Assembly: GCA_035760645.1 (NCBI GenBank)
Contig: DASTSO010000017.1
Location: 1-48,202, forward strand
Length of the DNA: 48,202 nucleotides
Direction: 5' to 3'
From: DASSTY01 sp035760645
Lineage (GTDB): Bacteria > Gemmatimonadota > Gemmatimonadetes > Gemmatimonadales > GWC2-71-9
Below are positions 37,942 through 45,149 of the stretch, in pieces. Under the pieces are notes generated by a model. That model worked only from the letters and a program-made list of their open reading frames with translations, did not search any database and had not been told where the DNA came from. A program made the translations under genes and the position numbers. Numbering within the stretch: position 1 is the stretch's first letter; every line of letters begins with the position of its first letter.

Positions 37942-38084
37942 GGACCAGGGACTAGGGGTTAGGGGCTAGGGGTTAGGGGCTAGGGATACGAACGGCAGCG
38001 GCCCTCCGATCGCCTGGATCGGAGGGCCGCTCTTCATCGGGACTCCCCAGCCCCTAGCCCCTGGCCCCTGGTCCCTGGTCCCTA
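37939..38084. repeat. Inverted heptamer arrays between convergent polA and MMPL genes
   Basis: The left arm starts at the polA stop: TAGGGAC CAGGGAC TAGGGGT TAGGGGC and three further units to about 37987. The right arm (about 38046-38084), read on the minus strand, starts at the MMPL gene's stop: TAGGGAC CAGGGAC, then CAGGGGC twice, TAGGGGC and TGGGGAG. Thus both convergent stops are the first heptamer of their arm, and both first pairs of units are identical. A hairpin lies in the centre. Confidence 0.88.
37997..38030. terminator. Bidirectional hairpin terminator between polA and MMPL genes
   Basis: GCGGCCCTCCGATC pairs perfectly with GATCGGAGGGCCGC around a 5-nt loop, followed by TCTTCAT. 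The left arm is identical, and the right arm one base different, to the hairpin at 8546-8579. Confidence 0.75.
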
Positions 38085-40340
38085 CTCCAGATGCTTCTTC
38101 CTCGACACCCCCGGCCACCAGTTCCAGCGCCCGGCGAGCTGCATGAAGGCGGGGACCAGGACCATGCGGATGATCGTCGCGTCGACCAGCACCGCCACGG
38201 CGAGGCCGAAGCCGAGGAACTGCATCACCAGCACCCGCGCGAAGGCGAAGACGCCGAAGACCAGGATCATGATGAGCGCGGCGCTCGTGATCACCGAGGC
38301 GGTGGCGCTGAGGCCTTCCATCGTGGCGGCGCGGTTGTGGCCGGTGCGGTCGAAGGCCTCCTTGATGCGGCTGAGGAGGAAGACCTCGTAGTCCATGCTC
38401 AGCCCGAAGACGATCGCGAAGACGAGCACGGGGACGACGACGAAGATCGCCGACGTCGGGCCGTCGAGGCCGAAGAGCTGGGCGCCCACGCCGTACTGGA
38501 AGACGAGCACGATGAGCCCGAACGTCGCCGACACGCTGAGCGTGTTGAGGATGATCGCCTTGATCGGGATGAGCACCGAGCGGAAGGCGATGGCGAGCCC
38601 CACGCCGGTGCCGGCGAGGATGAGCCCGACGAGGAGCGGGAAGTCGGCGAGCAGGTCGCGCTGGAAGTCGAGGCTCGAGGCGGGGTAGCCGCCGACGAGC
38701 ACCGTCGCGCCCTTGAGGCCGCGGATGTTCGTGTGCCCGAGCTCGCGGGCGCGGTCGACGAAGTCCATCGCCGTCGTGAGGCTCGTCGTGTCGCTCAGGA
38801 CGACGTCGAGGAGCGCCGTCTGGCCGTCGCGGCTGAGGTAGGCGTCGACGAGATCCGGGTAGCGGGCGCGCGCGCTGTCGAGGTCGCTGTAGAGGATCGA
38901 GTACTCGAGGATGGACGTCCCCGGGGCCACGTCCACCAGGCTGCGCACCTCGCGCACGCGCGGGTCGGCCTTGAGCGAGTCGCTGAGCGCCCGGAGGCCG
39001 CGGAGCGAGAGCGCGGTGGTGGCGGTCCGTTCCTGCGGGAAGGTGACGAGGACGCGCGTCGGCGTCACGTAGCCGGCCACGCCGAGGCGCTGGAGGACGT
39101 CGATCCCCTGGCCGGCCTCGGTGTGCATCGGCCACCAGTTGCGCGCCGGCAGCCCGATGCGGATCCAGAAGGCGGGCAGCGTGAGCAGCGCGATCGCGAG
39201 CCCGCCCAGCGTGAGCGCGCGGCGCGGATGCCGCGACAGCGTGCGGGCCCACTTCTCCCAGATCTGCGGCCGGTGGTACCAGGCGAGCCGGCTCGCCAGC
39301 CAGCGCGGCCGGTCGATCTCGCGCCCCAGCACGGCGAGGAGGGCGGGGAGGAAGGTGACCGAGAGGAGCACCGCCACCGCCACCACGACGAGCCCGCCGA
39401 GGCCGACGCTGCGGGTCTCGACCAGCGGGGTGAGCAGCAGCGCGGCGAAGCCCACGACGACGGTGAGCCCCGAGGTGATGACCGCATGGCCCGCCGTGAG
39501 GATGGTGGCCATCGCCGCCTGGCGGCGGTTGAGCCCGCGACTCAGCTCCTCGCGGAAGCGCGTCACCACCAGGAGCGAGTAGTCGATCCCGACGCCCAGG
39601 CCCACCATCGTCGTGATGTTGAGCACGAAGATGCTCATCGGCGTCACCTGGGCGAGGAGCCCGATGATCGTCAGCGAGACGGCGATGGCGAGGAAGCCGA
39701 CGGCGAGCGGCAGCAGCGCGGCGACGAAGGCCCCGAAGGCGAGGAGCAGGATGGCGAAGGTGAGCGGCAGCAGCCGCAGCTCGCCCACCTTGGAGTCCTG
39801 GCTGCTCACCGTGCGCACGTCGAGGTCGAGCGCCGAGCGGCCGGTGACGAAGGCGCGGTAGCGCTGCGAGTCGGGGAGCCGCGCCACCGTGCCGTGCACC
39901 AGCTCGCGCACCGGCACGACGAGCTTCCCGGCGCTGTCGCCCTCGGTGACGTTGAGGGCGACGAGGAGGAAGGTGGTGCGCCGGTCCTGGCTGATGAACG
40001 TGGAGTCGTGCGTGGTGCGCCAGGAGATGACGCCGCGCACCCAGGGCTGGCGGGCGAGTGTCGCCGAGACGCTGTCGAGCGCGGCGCCGGCGGCGGGCTG
40101 GTCGAACGGTGCCGGCGCCTCCAGCGTGACGGCGAAGAACTCGCTGATCGGCCGCGCGAACTGGGCGTCGAGGAAGCGATCGGTGCGCGAGGCCTCGGTG
40201 ATGCGATTGCTGCCCCCGCGGATGTCGAGCACCTCGGGGGTGTGCGGCGCCCGGATCGCCGCCACCGTGCCCACGACCACCCAGACGGCCAGCACGAGCC
40301 AGCGCCACCGGACCAATCCCCGCGCGAATGCCCTGAACAC
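38082..40340 (-). CDS. MMPL/RND-superfamily transporter
   Basis: 752 residues from GTG 40340 (GAGGAGG upstream). An alternative TTG at 40445 would add a basic, low-complexity 35-residue lead and is less likely. Two repeats, each with one TM helix, an external loop and five TM helices: WRWLVLAVWVVVGTVAAIRA at the start; FLAIAVSLTIIGLLAQVTPM and TTMVGLGVGIDYSLLVVTRF in half one; VLVFAIVFGLSMDYEVFLLS and LVDATIIRMVLVPAFMQLAG in half two. The GIDYSLL and SMDYEVFL Asp-Tyr pairs are the proton-relay sites of MMPL proteins. Such pumps export lipids or hydrophobic compounds; substrate unknown. Single gene, convergent with polA. Confidence 0.92.
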   Translation of the reverse strand: MFRAFARGLVRWRWLVLAVWVVVGTVAAIRAPHTPEVLDIRGGSNRITEASRTDRFLDAQFARPISEFFAVTLEAPAPFDQPAAGAALDSVSATLARQPWVRGVISWRTTHDSTFISQDRRTTFLLVALNVTEGDSAGKLVVPVRELVHGTVARLPDSQRYRAFVTGRSALDLDVRTVSSQDSKVGELRLLPLTFAILLLAFGAFVAALLPLAVGFLAIAVSLTIIGLLAQVTPMSIFVLNITTMVGLGVGIDYSLLVVTRFREELSRGLNRRQAAMATILTAGHAVITSGLTVVVGFAALLLTPLVETRSVGLGGLVVVAVAVLLSVTFLPALLAVLGREIDRPRWLASRLAWYHRPQIWEKWARTLSRHPRRALTLGGLAIALLTLPAFWIRIGLPARNWWPMHTEAGQGIDVLQRLGVAGYVTPTRVLVTFPQERTATTALSLRGLRALSDSLKADPRVREVRSLVDVAPGTSILEYSILYSDLDSARARYPDLVDAYLSRDGQTALLDVVLSDTTSLTTAMDFVDRARELGHTNIRGLKGATVLVGGYPASSLDFQRDLLADFPLLVGLILAGTGVGLAIAFRSVLIPIKAIILNTLSVSATFGLIVLVFQYGVGAQLFGLDGPTSAIFVVVPVLVFAIVFGLSMDYEVFLLSRIKEAFDRTGHNRAATMEGLSATASVITSAALIMILVFGVFAFARVLVMQFLGFGLAVAVLVDATIIRMVLVPAFMQLAGRWNWWPGVSRKKHLE

Positions 40341-40541
40341 CTGTGGTCGCCGCCTCCTCGCTGGCGCATGCGCGCCGTGACCCGTCCCCCGGCGGCGGCC
40401 GGAGCTCTCGCTCCGTGTAGCTCGCCGGGGGGCAAAAACGTCCAAACCTAGAAGCCCGGGGGGAGGGACGCCAGCGGCCGGGCGGGTGGCGGCCCGGCGG
40501 CGCAGTGCCGCATATTAGGAAACGATCTACCGGGTAGGGAC

Positions 40542-41441
40542 ATGCGACTGCTTCTGGCCTGCGTCACGCTGCTCCTGTTCGTGCTCGTCCTGGGCGAGCG
40601 CGTGGCGCGCGCCGTGCGACCCGACGCCCTGACCGCCTCGGCCGGCCTCTCGAGCGCCGTCGGCGCCTCGGCCGGCGCGAACGCCGGCCGGCTCGGCACC
40701 ATCGAGGCCGCCGGCCACGGCGCCAGCCGCAGCGGCGCCCGCAGCGGGGCCCGCAGCGCCACCCCGGCCGGCGGCCCGGGCCTCCGGCCCGCCCCCGTGG
40801 CCGGTCCCGGCGCCCCCGCCGTCGCCGGCGGCTCCACCCTCGACCGCCTCGCCCGGCTCGCCGCCCGCCAGCAGCTCCACCGCGCCGCGGGGCAGACCTA
40901 TCTCGACTCGCTCATGGTCGCCACCGACTCGGTGGTGCGTCGGTGGCCCGACCGTGGCGCCCGGCCGCTCCGGGTCGCCCTGGTGCTGGGCGGCGTCGAG
41001 GGGTGGCAGCCGATGATGGCCGACATCGTGCGCGACGCGCTCGCCACCTGGGAGCGCGCCGGCCTCGGCGTCCACTTCGCCCTGGTCCCCGACACCACCG
41101 ACGCCGACATCACGGTGCGCTGGATCGACCGCTTCGGCTTCGACCGCGCCGGCCAGACCGACCTCACCTGGGACCAGCTCGGCTACGTGCACCACGCCTC
41201 CATCTCGCTCGCCCTGCGCACCAACCTCGGCGTGCGGCTGCCGCCCTCGGCGCTCTTGTCGGTCGCGGTCCACGAGGCGGGGCACGCGATCGGGCTGCCG
41301 CACTCGGCCGACAGCGCCGACGTGATGTTTCCCGCGACGCGCACCGGGGTCCTCACCGAGCGCGACCGCCGCACGGCGCTCCTCCTCTATCAGCTCCCGC
41401 CCGGCCCGGTCCGGGACTCCGCACCGATCCCCCGGCAGTGA
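40542..41441 (+). CDS. Matrixin-like zinc metallopeptidase
   Basis: 299 residues. An N-terminal hydrophobic segment (LLLACVTLLLFVLVLG) serves as signal or anchor. A low-complexity Ala/Gly/Ser/Pro stretch (about 25-105) precedes the metzincin domain, with VAVHEAGHAIGLPHS (His 244, 248 and 254 as zinc ligands, Glu 245 catalytic) and the Met-turn SADVMFPAT. Earlier, WERAGLGVHFALVPDTTDAD and ITVRWIDRFGF match the 'W......F..V....AD I.V.W' lead of matrixin/M10 enzymes. Secreted or periplasmic. Its stop overlaps the serine hydrolase start (GTGA). Confidence 0.87.
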   Translation: MRLLLACVTLLLFVLVLGERVARAVRPDALTASAGLSSAVGASAGANAGRLGTIEAAGHGASRSGARSGARSATPAGGPGLRPAPVAGPGAPAVAGGSTLDRLARLAARQQLHRAAGQTYLDSLMVATDSVVRRWPDRGARPLRVALVLGGVEGWQPMMADIVRDALATWERAGLGVHFALVPDTTDADITVRWIDRFGFDRAGQTDLTWDQLGYVHHASISLALRTNLGVRLPPSALLSVAVHEAGHAIGLPHSADSADVMFPATRTGVLTERDRRTALLLYQLPPGPVRDSAPIPRQ

Positions 41442-42721
41442 AGGGCTGGGCCCTCCGCGGGACCGTGGCCCTCGCGCTCGCCGGCCTCGGCGCGCCGCCG
41501 GCGTCGTCGGCCATGGCGCCCCTGGCGCCCGCGTCGTCCGCGCCGCCGACGTTCGCCCAGGTGGACGCCGCCGTGCGGCGGGGGATCACGCGCGGGGTCT
41601 ATCCCGGCGCCGTCGTCGTCGTGGGCCGGAGCGACCGGATCCTCTATGCCGCGGCCTACGGCCGCACGACCTGGAGCCGCCGCGCGCCGCACCCCACGGT
41701 GCGCGGCTCGCTCTGGGACGTCGCGAGCCTCACCAAGGTGGTCGGCACCGCGTCGGCCGCCGCGCGGCTGGTGGACCGCGACTCGCTCGAGCTCGACGCG
41801 CCGGTGGCGCGCTACCTGCCGCGCTTCGGCGGCGAGGTCGGCGGGGACAAGGGGCGCGTCACCGTGCGCATGCTGCTCGACCACACGAGCGGGCTGCCGC
41901 CCTTCCTGCCGCTCTACCGGATGGCGAAGAGCCGCGACGCCGCGCTCGACCTCGTCTACGCCGAGCCGCTCCGCCGCACCCCGGGCGACTCGGCCCTCTA
42001 CAGCGACCTCAACGCCATCCTCCTCGGCCTCGTCCTCGAGCAGGTGACGGCGCTGCCGCTCGACACGATCGTCGCGCGCGAGGTGACGCGGCCGCTCGGG
42101 ATGCGCGACACCCGCTTCCGCCTCCCCGCGCGGCTCGCCGCGCGCGCCGTGCCGTCGGGGATCTTCCACGGTCGCGAGCTGCGCGGCGAGGTGAACGACC
42201 TCAACGCCGCAGCGATGGGCGGCGTGGCGGGCCACGCGGGACTCTTCTCCACCGGCGCCGACCTCGCGCGCTTCGCGCAGACCTGGCTCCGGCTGGGCCG
42301 GCCGCCGAGGTCGAAGCGGCAATGGGTGGACTCGACCACCCTCCGCCGCTTCCTCACCGGCTCGCCCGGCTCGGGTGCGCGGCTCCTCGGCTGGGACACG
42401 CGCGACACGACGCGCACCGAGCCGAGCGTCTTCGGCTCGCTCCTGAGCGCCGAGGCCTACGGGCACACCGGGTGGACGGGGACCGAGCTCTGGATCGACC
42501 CGGCGCGCGACCTCTTCCTCGTCTTCCTCACCAACCGTAGCTTCGATCCGCGCACGAAGCAGAACTCGTTCGAGGAGCTGCGCGACGTGCGCGCCGCCGT
42601 CTCCGACGCCGCCGTGCGCGCCGCCGACCGGCTCTGCGCCGCGAGCCGTGCGCAGGCGAAGCGCCCGAAGGCGAAACGCCCGAAGGCGAAACCCTCGACG
42701 GGAGCGCCGCCGCGATGCTGA
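41438..42721 (+). CDS. Class C beta-lactamase-type serine hydrolase
   Basis: 427 residues from GTG 41438, overlapping the previous stop. A signal peptide (VALALAGLGAPPASSA) is present. Serine-hydrolase motifs: SLTK (Ser97, Lys100), YSDLN as the Tyr-x-Asn-type motif, and GHTGWTGT as the KTG-equivalent. GGVAGHAGLFSTGADLARF and LDHTSGLPPF are typical of esterase-like and penicillin-binding relatives. Likely periplasmic peptidase or esterase, not necessarily a resistance enzyme. The C-terminus is a Lys/Arg/Pro/Ala tail (QAKRPKAKRPKAKPS), encoded by a 15-bp tandem repeat. The stop overlaps the start of the next gene. Confidence 0.9.
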   Translation: MKGWALRGTVALALAGLGAPPASSAMAPLAPASSAPPTFAQVDAAVRRGITRGVYPGAVVVVGRSDRILYAAAYGRTTWSRRAPHPTVRGSLWDVASLTKVVGTASAAARLVDRDSLELDAPVARYLPRFGGEVGGDKGRVTVRMLLDHTSGLPPFLPLYRMAKSRDAALDLVYAEPLRRTPGDSALYSDLNAILLGLVLEQVTALPLDTIVAREVTRPLGMRDTRFRLPARLAARAVPSGIFHGRELRGEVNDLNAAAMGGVAGHAGLFSTGADLARFAQTWLRLGRPPRSKRQWVDSTTLRRFLTGSPGSGARLLGWDTRDTTRTEPSVFGSLLSAEAYGHTGWTGTELWIDPARDLFLVFLTNRSFDPRTKQNSFEELRDVRAAVSDAAVRAADRLCAASRAQAKRPKAKRPKAKPSTGAPPRC

Positions 42722-43101
42722 CGCCTCGTCCCGCGCGCCCGGTGCTCCTCTACGACGGCGCCTGCGGCTTCTGCCTGCGCGCCATCGGATGGCTGCGCCG
42801 CTGGGACCGCGCGGGCCGGATCGAGACGCTCCCGATGCAGCGTCGCGCCGAGCGGACCGATCTCCCGCCGATCGCCGACGCCGCACTGGCCCGCGCGATG
42901 CACCTCGTCACGCCCGACGGCGCGGTGTACGCCGGCGGGCGCGCCGCGCGCGCGATGCTCCGCTGGCTCCCGGGCGGCGCGCTGCTGCGTCCGCTCTTCC
43001 TCATTCCGGGCGTGCCCTGGGTGGTGAACCGCACCTACGAGGGGGTCGCCGCGCGGCGCCACCGGCTCGGCTGCGGCGGCCCCTCGTGCAGCTTCCGGTG
43101 A
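42715..43101 (+). CDS. DCC family thiol-disulfide oxidoreductase-like protein (DUF393)
   Basis: 128 residues from ATG 42715, starting inside the end of the hydrolase gene. VLLYDGACGFCLRAIGWLRR has the family's D-x-x-C-x-x-C (Cys17/Cys20). A later RAMHLVTPDGAVYAGGRAAR matches the DUF393 pattern, and hydrophobic C-terminal helices (ALLRPLFLIPGVPWVVNRTY) follow. Role uncertain: a thioredoxin-like redox fold predicted for membrane-associated disulfide exchange. Overlap suggests co-translation with the serine hydrolase and peptidase, forming a three-gene set. Confidence 0.87.
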   Translation: MLTPRPARPVLLYDGACGFCLRAIGWLRRWDRAGRIETLPMQRRAERTDLPPIADAALARAMHLVTPDGAVYAGGRAARAMLRWLPGGALLRPLFLIPGVPWVVNRTYEGVAARRHRLGCGGPSCSFR

Positions 43102-43192
43102 ACCGGGTGAGTCGGGTGAACCGGCGCGGGCGCGCCGGGGTTATCTTTGCCGGGCAAGGCAGGACCCCCGCAGACCCGAGCAGGAGCGAGCC

Positions 43193-43504
43193 GTGACGAC
43201 CCCGGTGCAGACCCCCGACAGCATTCGCAAGGCGATCCGGGCCGTGAAGGACCCGGAGCTGAACCTCAACATCGTGGACCTCGGTCTCGTCTACGACGTG
43301 GACATCAACGAGACCGGCGACGTGCACGTGCAGATGACGCTCACCAGCCCCGGCTGTCCGAGCGGCGCCGAGATCATCGGCAACGTGCAGCAGGTGGTGA
43401 GCGACCTCGAGGGCGTCAACTCGGTGGACGTCGAGCTGGTGTGGGAGCCGTTCTGGACGCCCGACCGGATGGATCCGCGGGTGAAGGCGTTCATGGGGTT
43501 CTGA
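43193..43504 (+). CDS. Metal-sulfur cluster assembly factor (SufT/MIP18 DUF59 domain)
   Basis: 103 residues from GTG 43193. DPELNLNIVDLGLVYDVDIN and MTLTSPGCPSGAEIIGNVQQ (conserved Cys) are the DUF59 hallmarks shared with SufT, PaaD and MIP18. Role: maturation of Fe-S proteins; the exact target is unknown. The C-terminal FWTPDRMDPRVKAFMGF fits stand-alone SufT-like proteins. No suf operon is nearby. Terminates at a bidirectional hairpin shared with rnd. Confidence 0.9.
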   Translation: MTTPVQTPDSIRKAIRAVKDPELNLNIVDLGLVYDVDINETGDVHVQMTLTSPGCPSGAEIIGNVQQVVSDLEGVNSVDVELVWEPFWTPDRMDPRVKAFMGF

Positions 43505-43518
43505 GGCCGTAAACGAAA

Positions 43519-43543
43519 CGAGCCCGCCGTCAGGCGGGCTCGC
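43519..43543. terminator. Bidirectional terminator; loop holds the rnd stop codon
   Basis: CGAGCCCGCC (43519-43528) and GGCGGGCTCG (43533-43542) form a perfect 10-bp stem. The 4-nt loop, GTCA on the plus strand, contains the TGA stop of rnd (minus strand). Hence the rnd message already carries one stem arm as coding sequence. Confidence 0.75.
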
Positions 43544-44771
43544 TCGCTTCGGTGGGCTTCGGCGGCTTCGGCGGCTTCGGCGGCCCCTTCACCGCGTCGA
43601 GCAGCGCCTTGCCGATCGTGGCCACCTGCCAGCGCCGGATCTCGGGCACCGCATCCAGCTCCTCGAACGTCGTCGGCTCCCGCCGGGCGATCGCCTCGAG
43701 GGTGCCGTTGGGACAGAGCACCCCGGGCTGCAGGTCGAGCTCGCCGGCGAGCCGGTTGCGCACCGCCTTGAGCCGGTCCACCCGCTCGTCGAACGCCGGA
43801 TCGGGCACCCGGCGGGGCGGGCGCTCGACCCTGGGCCACTTGCTCTCGGGCAGGTCGAGCGCGCGCTGGATCACCTTGAGCACCTCCCGCCCGCGCCGCT
43901 CGGCGAGATCGTGGCCGATGCCGCGCACCGCCTTGAGCTGCTCCAACTCCGTGGGCGGCGTCTTGGCCATCTCGAGCATCGGCTCGTTGTTCATGATCCG
44001 GAACGCCGCCTTGTCCTGCCGCTTCGCCAGCCCCTCGCGCCATTCGTAGAGCTCCCGCAGCACCGCCAGCGAGCGCCCCTTGAGCGCCTTCGCTCCCTTC
44101 ATCCGGAGGAAGCCGGGCTCCGTGTCGCTCGGCGCCGCCCAGCGCACCTGCTCGAGGTGCTGGAACTCCTCCTCCGCCCACGGCAGCCGCGCCCGCTCAT
44201 CGAGCTGCCGCTTCAGGATGTCCCGAAGCTCCGGCAGGTAGCGCGTGTCCGCCGCCGCGTAGGCCAGCATCTCGGCCGACAGCGGCCGGGCCGACCAGTC
44301 GGCGCGCTGAAAGCGCTTGTCGAGGCGTAGTCCGAGATACTTCTCCAGCAGCGCCGCCAGCCCGATCCCCGGCTCGTTCAGGAGCTGGGAGGCCACCCGG
44401 GTGTCGAAGAGGTTGGTGGCGTGGAAGCCGTACTCGTGGTCGAAGAGCCGGAGGTCGTAGTCGGCGTCGTGGAAGAGGATCTCGATCTTGGGGTCCGCGA
44501 GCGCCTGGCCCAGGGCGCCGAGGTCCCCGACGGCCAGCGGGTCCACCACGGCGGTGGTGGTGCGGGAGGAGAGCTGGATCAGGTAGATCCGGTCGCGGTA
44601 CTTGTGGAAGCTCGCCGCCTCGGTGTCCACCGCCAGCAGCGGGTCGCGCCGGAACTCCTTCCGGAGCTCGGCGAAGAGGGCGTCGAAGTCGGCCTGGCTC
44701 TGGACGAGCCGGATCTCGGCCGGGGGAACCGGCCGGGCCGCGGAGGCGTCGGTGCGATCGGGAGGCGTCAC
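43530..44771 (-). CDS. rnd: Ribonuclease D
   Basis: 413 residues from GTG 44771. The DEDD exonuclease domain (about 30-200) has LAVDTEAASFHKYRDRIYLI (D..E), FHDADYDLRLFDHEYGF and YAAADTRYLPELRDIL. Two HRDC-like helical regions follow (KRQDKAAFRIMNNEPMLEMA; DAVPEIRRWQVATIGKALLD). Role: 3' exonuclease in tRNA and other RNA maturation, cytoplasmic. The C-terminal tail PPKPPKPPKPTEASEPA is encoded by a 9-bp repeat. Longer than E. coli RNase D (375) mainly due to this tail. Confidence 0.93.
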   Translation of the reverse strand: MTPPDRTDASAARPVPPAEIRLVQSQADFDALFAELRKEFRRDPLLAVDTEAASFHKYRDRIYLIQLSSRTTTAVVDPLAVGDLGALGQALADPKIEILFHDADYDLRLFDHEYGFHATNLFDTRVASQLLNEPGIGLAALLEKYLGLRLDKRFQRADWSARPLSAEMLAYAAADTRYLPELRDILKRQLDERARLPWAEEEFQHLEQVRWAAPSDTEPGFLRMKGAKALKGRSLAVLRELYEWREGLAKRQDKAAFRIMNNEPMLEMAKTPPTELEQLKAVRGIGHDLAERRGREVLKVIQRALDLPESKWPRVERPPRRVPDPAFDERVDRLKAVRNRLAGELDLQPGVLCPNGTLEAIARREPTTFEELDAVPEIRRWQVATIGKALLDAVKGPPKPPKPPKPTEASEPA

Positions 44772-44826
44772 CCACCTAAGGTGGTCGGATCGGGAGGGGG
44801 ACGCAACGCCGGCGGCCCGGGGGCCC

Positions 44827-45000
44827 TCAGCGCTCCGCTTTCGCCACCTGCTCCAGCCCCTGCGCGATCTCTTCGAACGCCTTGGCGAGGGTCTTGTAGA
44901 ACTCCGCGTCCGGCTGCGGCGTCCCGCCCAGGCCGGCGTCCATCTGGATCTTGCGGGCGAGCCGGGCGGCGTGGCGGATGTAGTCGGTGGCGGGAGGCAT
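44827..45000 (-). CDS. Small conserved-looking helical protein (57 residues)
   Basis: 57 residues from ATG 45000 with CGGAG about 5 nt upstream (read on the minus strand, GCTCCG motif nearby). The sequence begins MPPATDYIRHAARLARKIQM and ends FEEIAQGLEQVAKAER: two amphipathic helices joined by a GLGGTPQPD turn. Codon third positions are G/C-rich as in real genes here and there is no overlap with another gene. No family recognised. It lies between rnd and a heptamer element, in the same direction as rnd (56 bp apart), so it may be the first gene of an operon with rnd. Confidence 0.65.
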   Translation of the reverse strand: MPPATDYIRHAARLARKIQMDAGLGGTPQPDAEFYKTLAKAFEEIAQGLEQVAKAER

Positions 45001-45023
45001 CGGCGGAGCTCCGGGTGAAGAGT

Positions 45024-45136
45024 CGGGGGCTAGGGACTAGGGGCTAGGGCCTAGGGCGTGGTCGAAGGGGCTTGGCGCGAGGACGCCGGCATCGGCACGG
45101 CGCTCCCTAGTCCCTAGCCCCTAGCGCCTAGCCCCT
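45024..45136. repeat. Inverted heptamer arrays in a divergent intergenic region
   Basis: Left arm 45024-45058: GGGGGCTAGGGACTAGGGG and on. Right arm 45103-45136: CCCTAGTCCCTAGCCCCTAG and on, its reverse complement. Unit CTAGGGG as at 8.5 and 38 kb, but here between divergent starts (44.8-45.0 and 45.15 kb) instead of after stops, and the centre lacks a strong hairpin. Confidence 0.8.
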
Positions 45137-45149
45137 GTAATCTATCTCC

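Noticed and set aside
38082..40445. Longer MMPL start at TTG 40445
   Set aside because: Adds a basic low-complexity lead; GTG 40340 has GAGGAGG upstream and places the first TM helix near the N-terminus, as is usual.
41438..42721. Serine hydrolase as an antibiotic-resistance beta-lactamase
   Set aside because: The SxxK/Y-x-N/HTG set is shared with esterases and peptidases; nothing in the context supports resistance.
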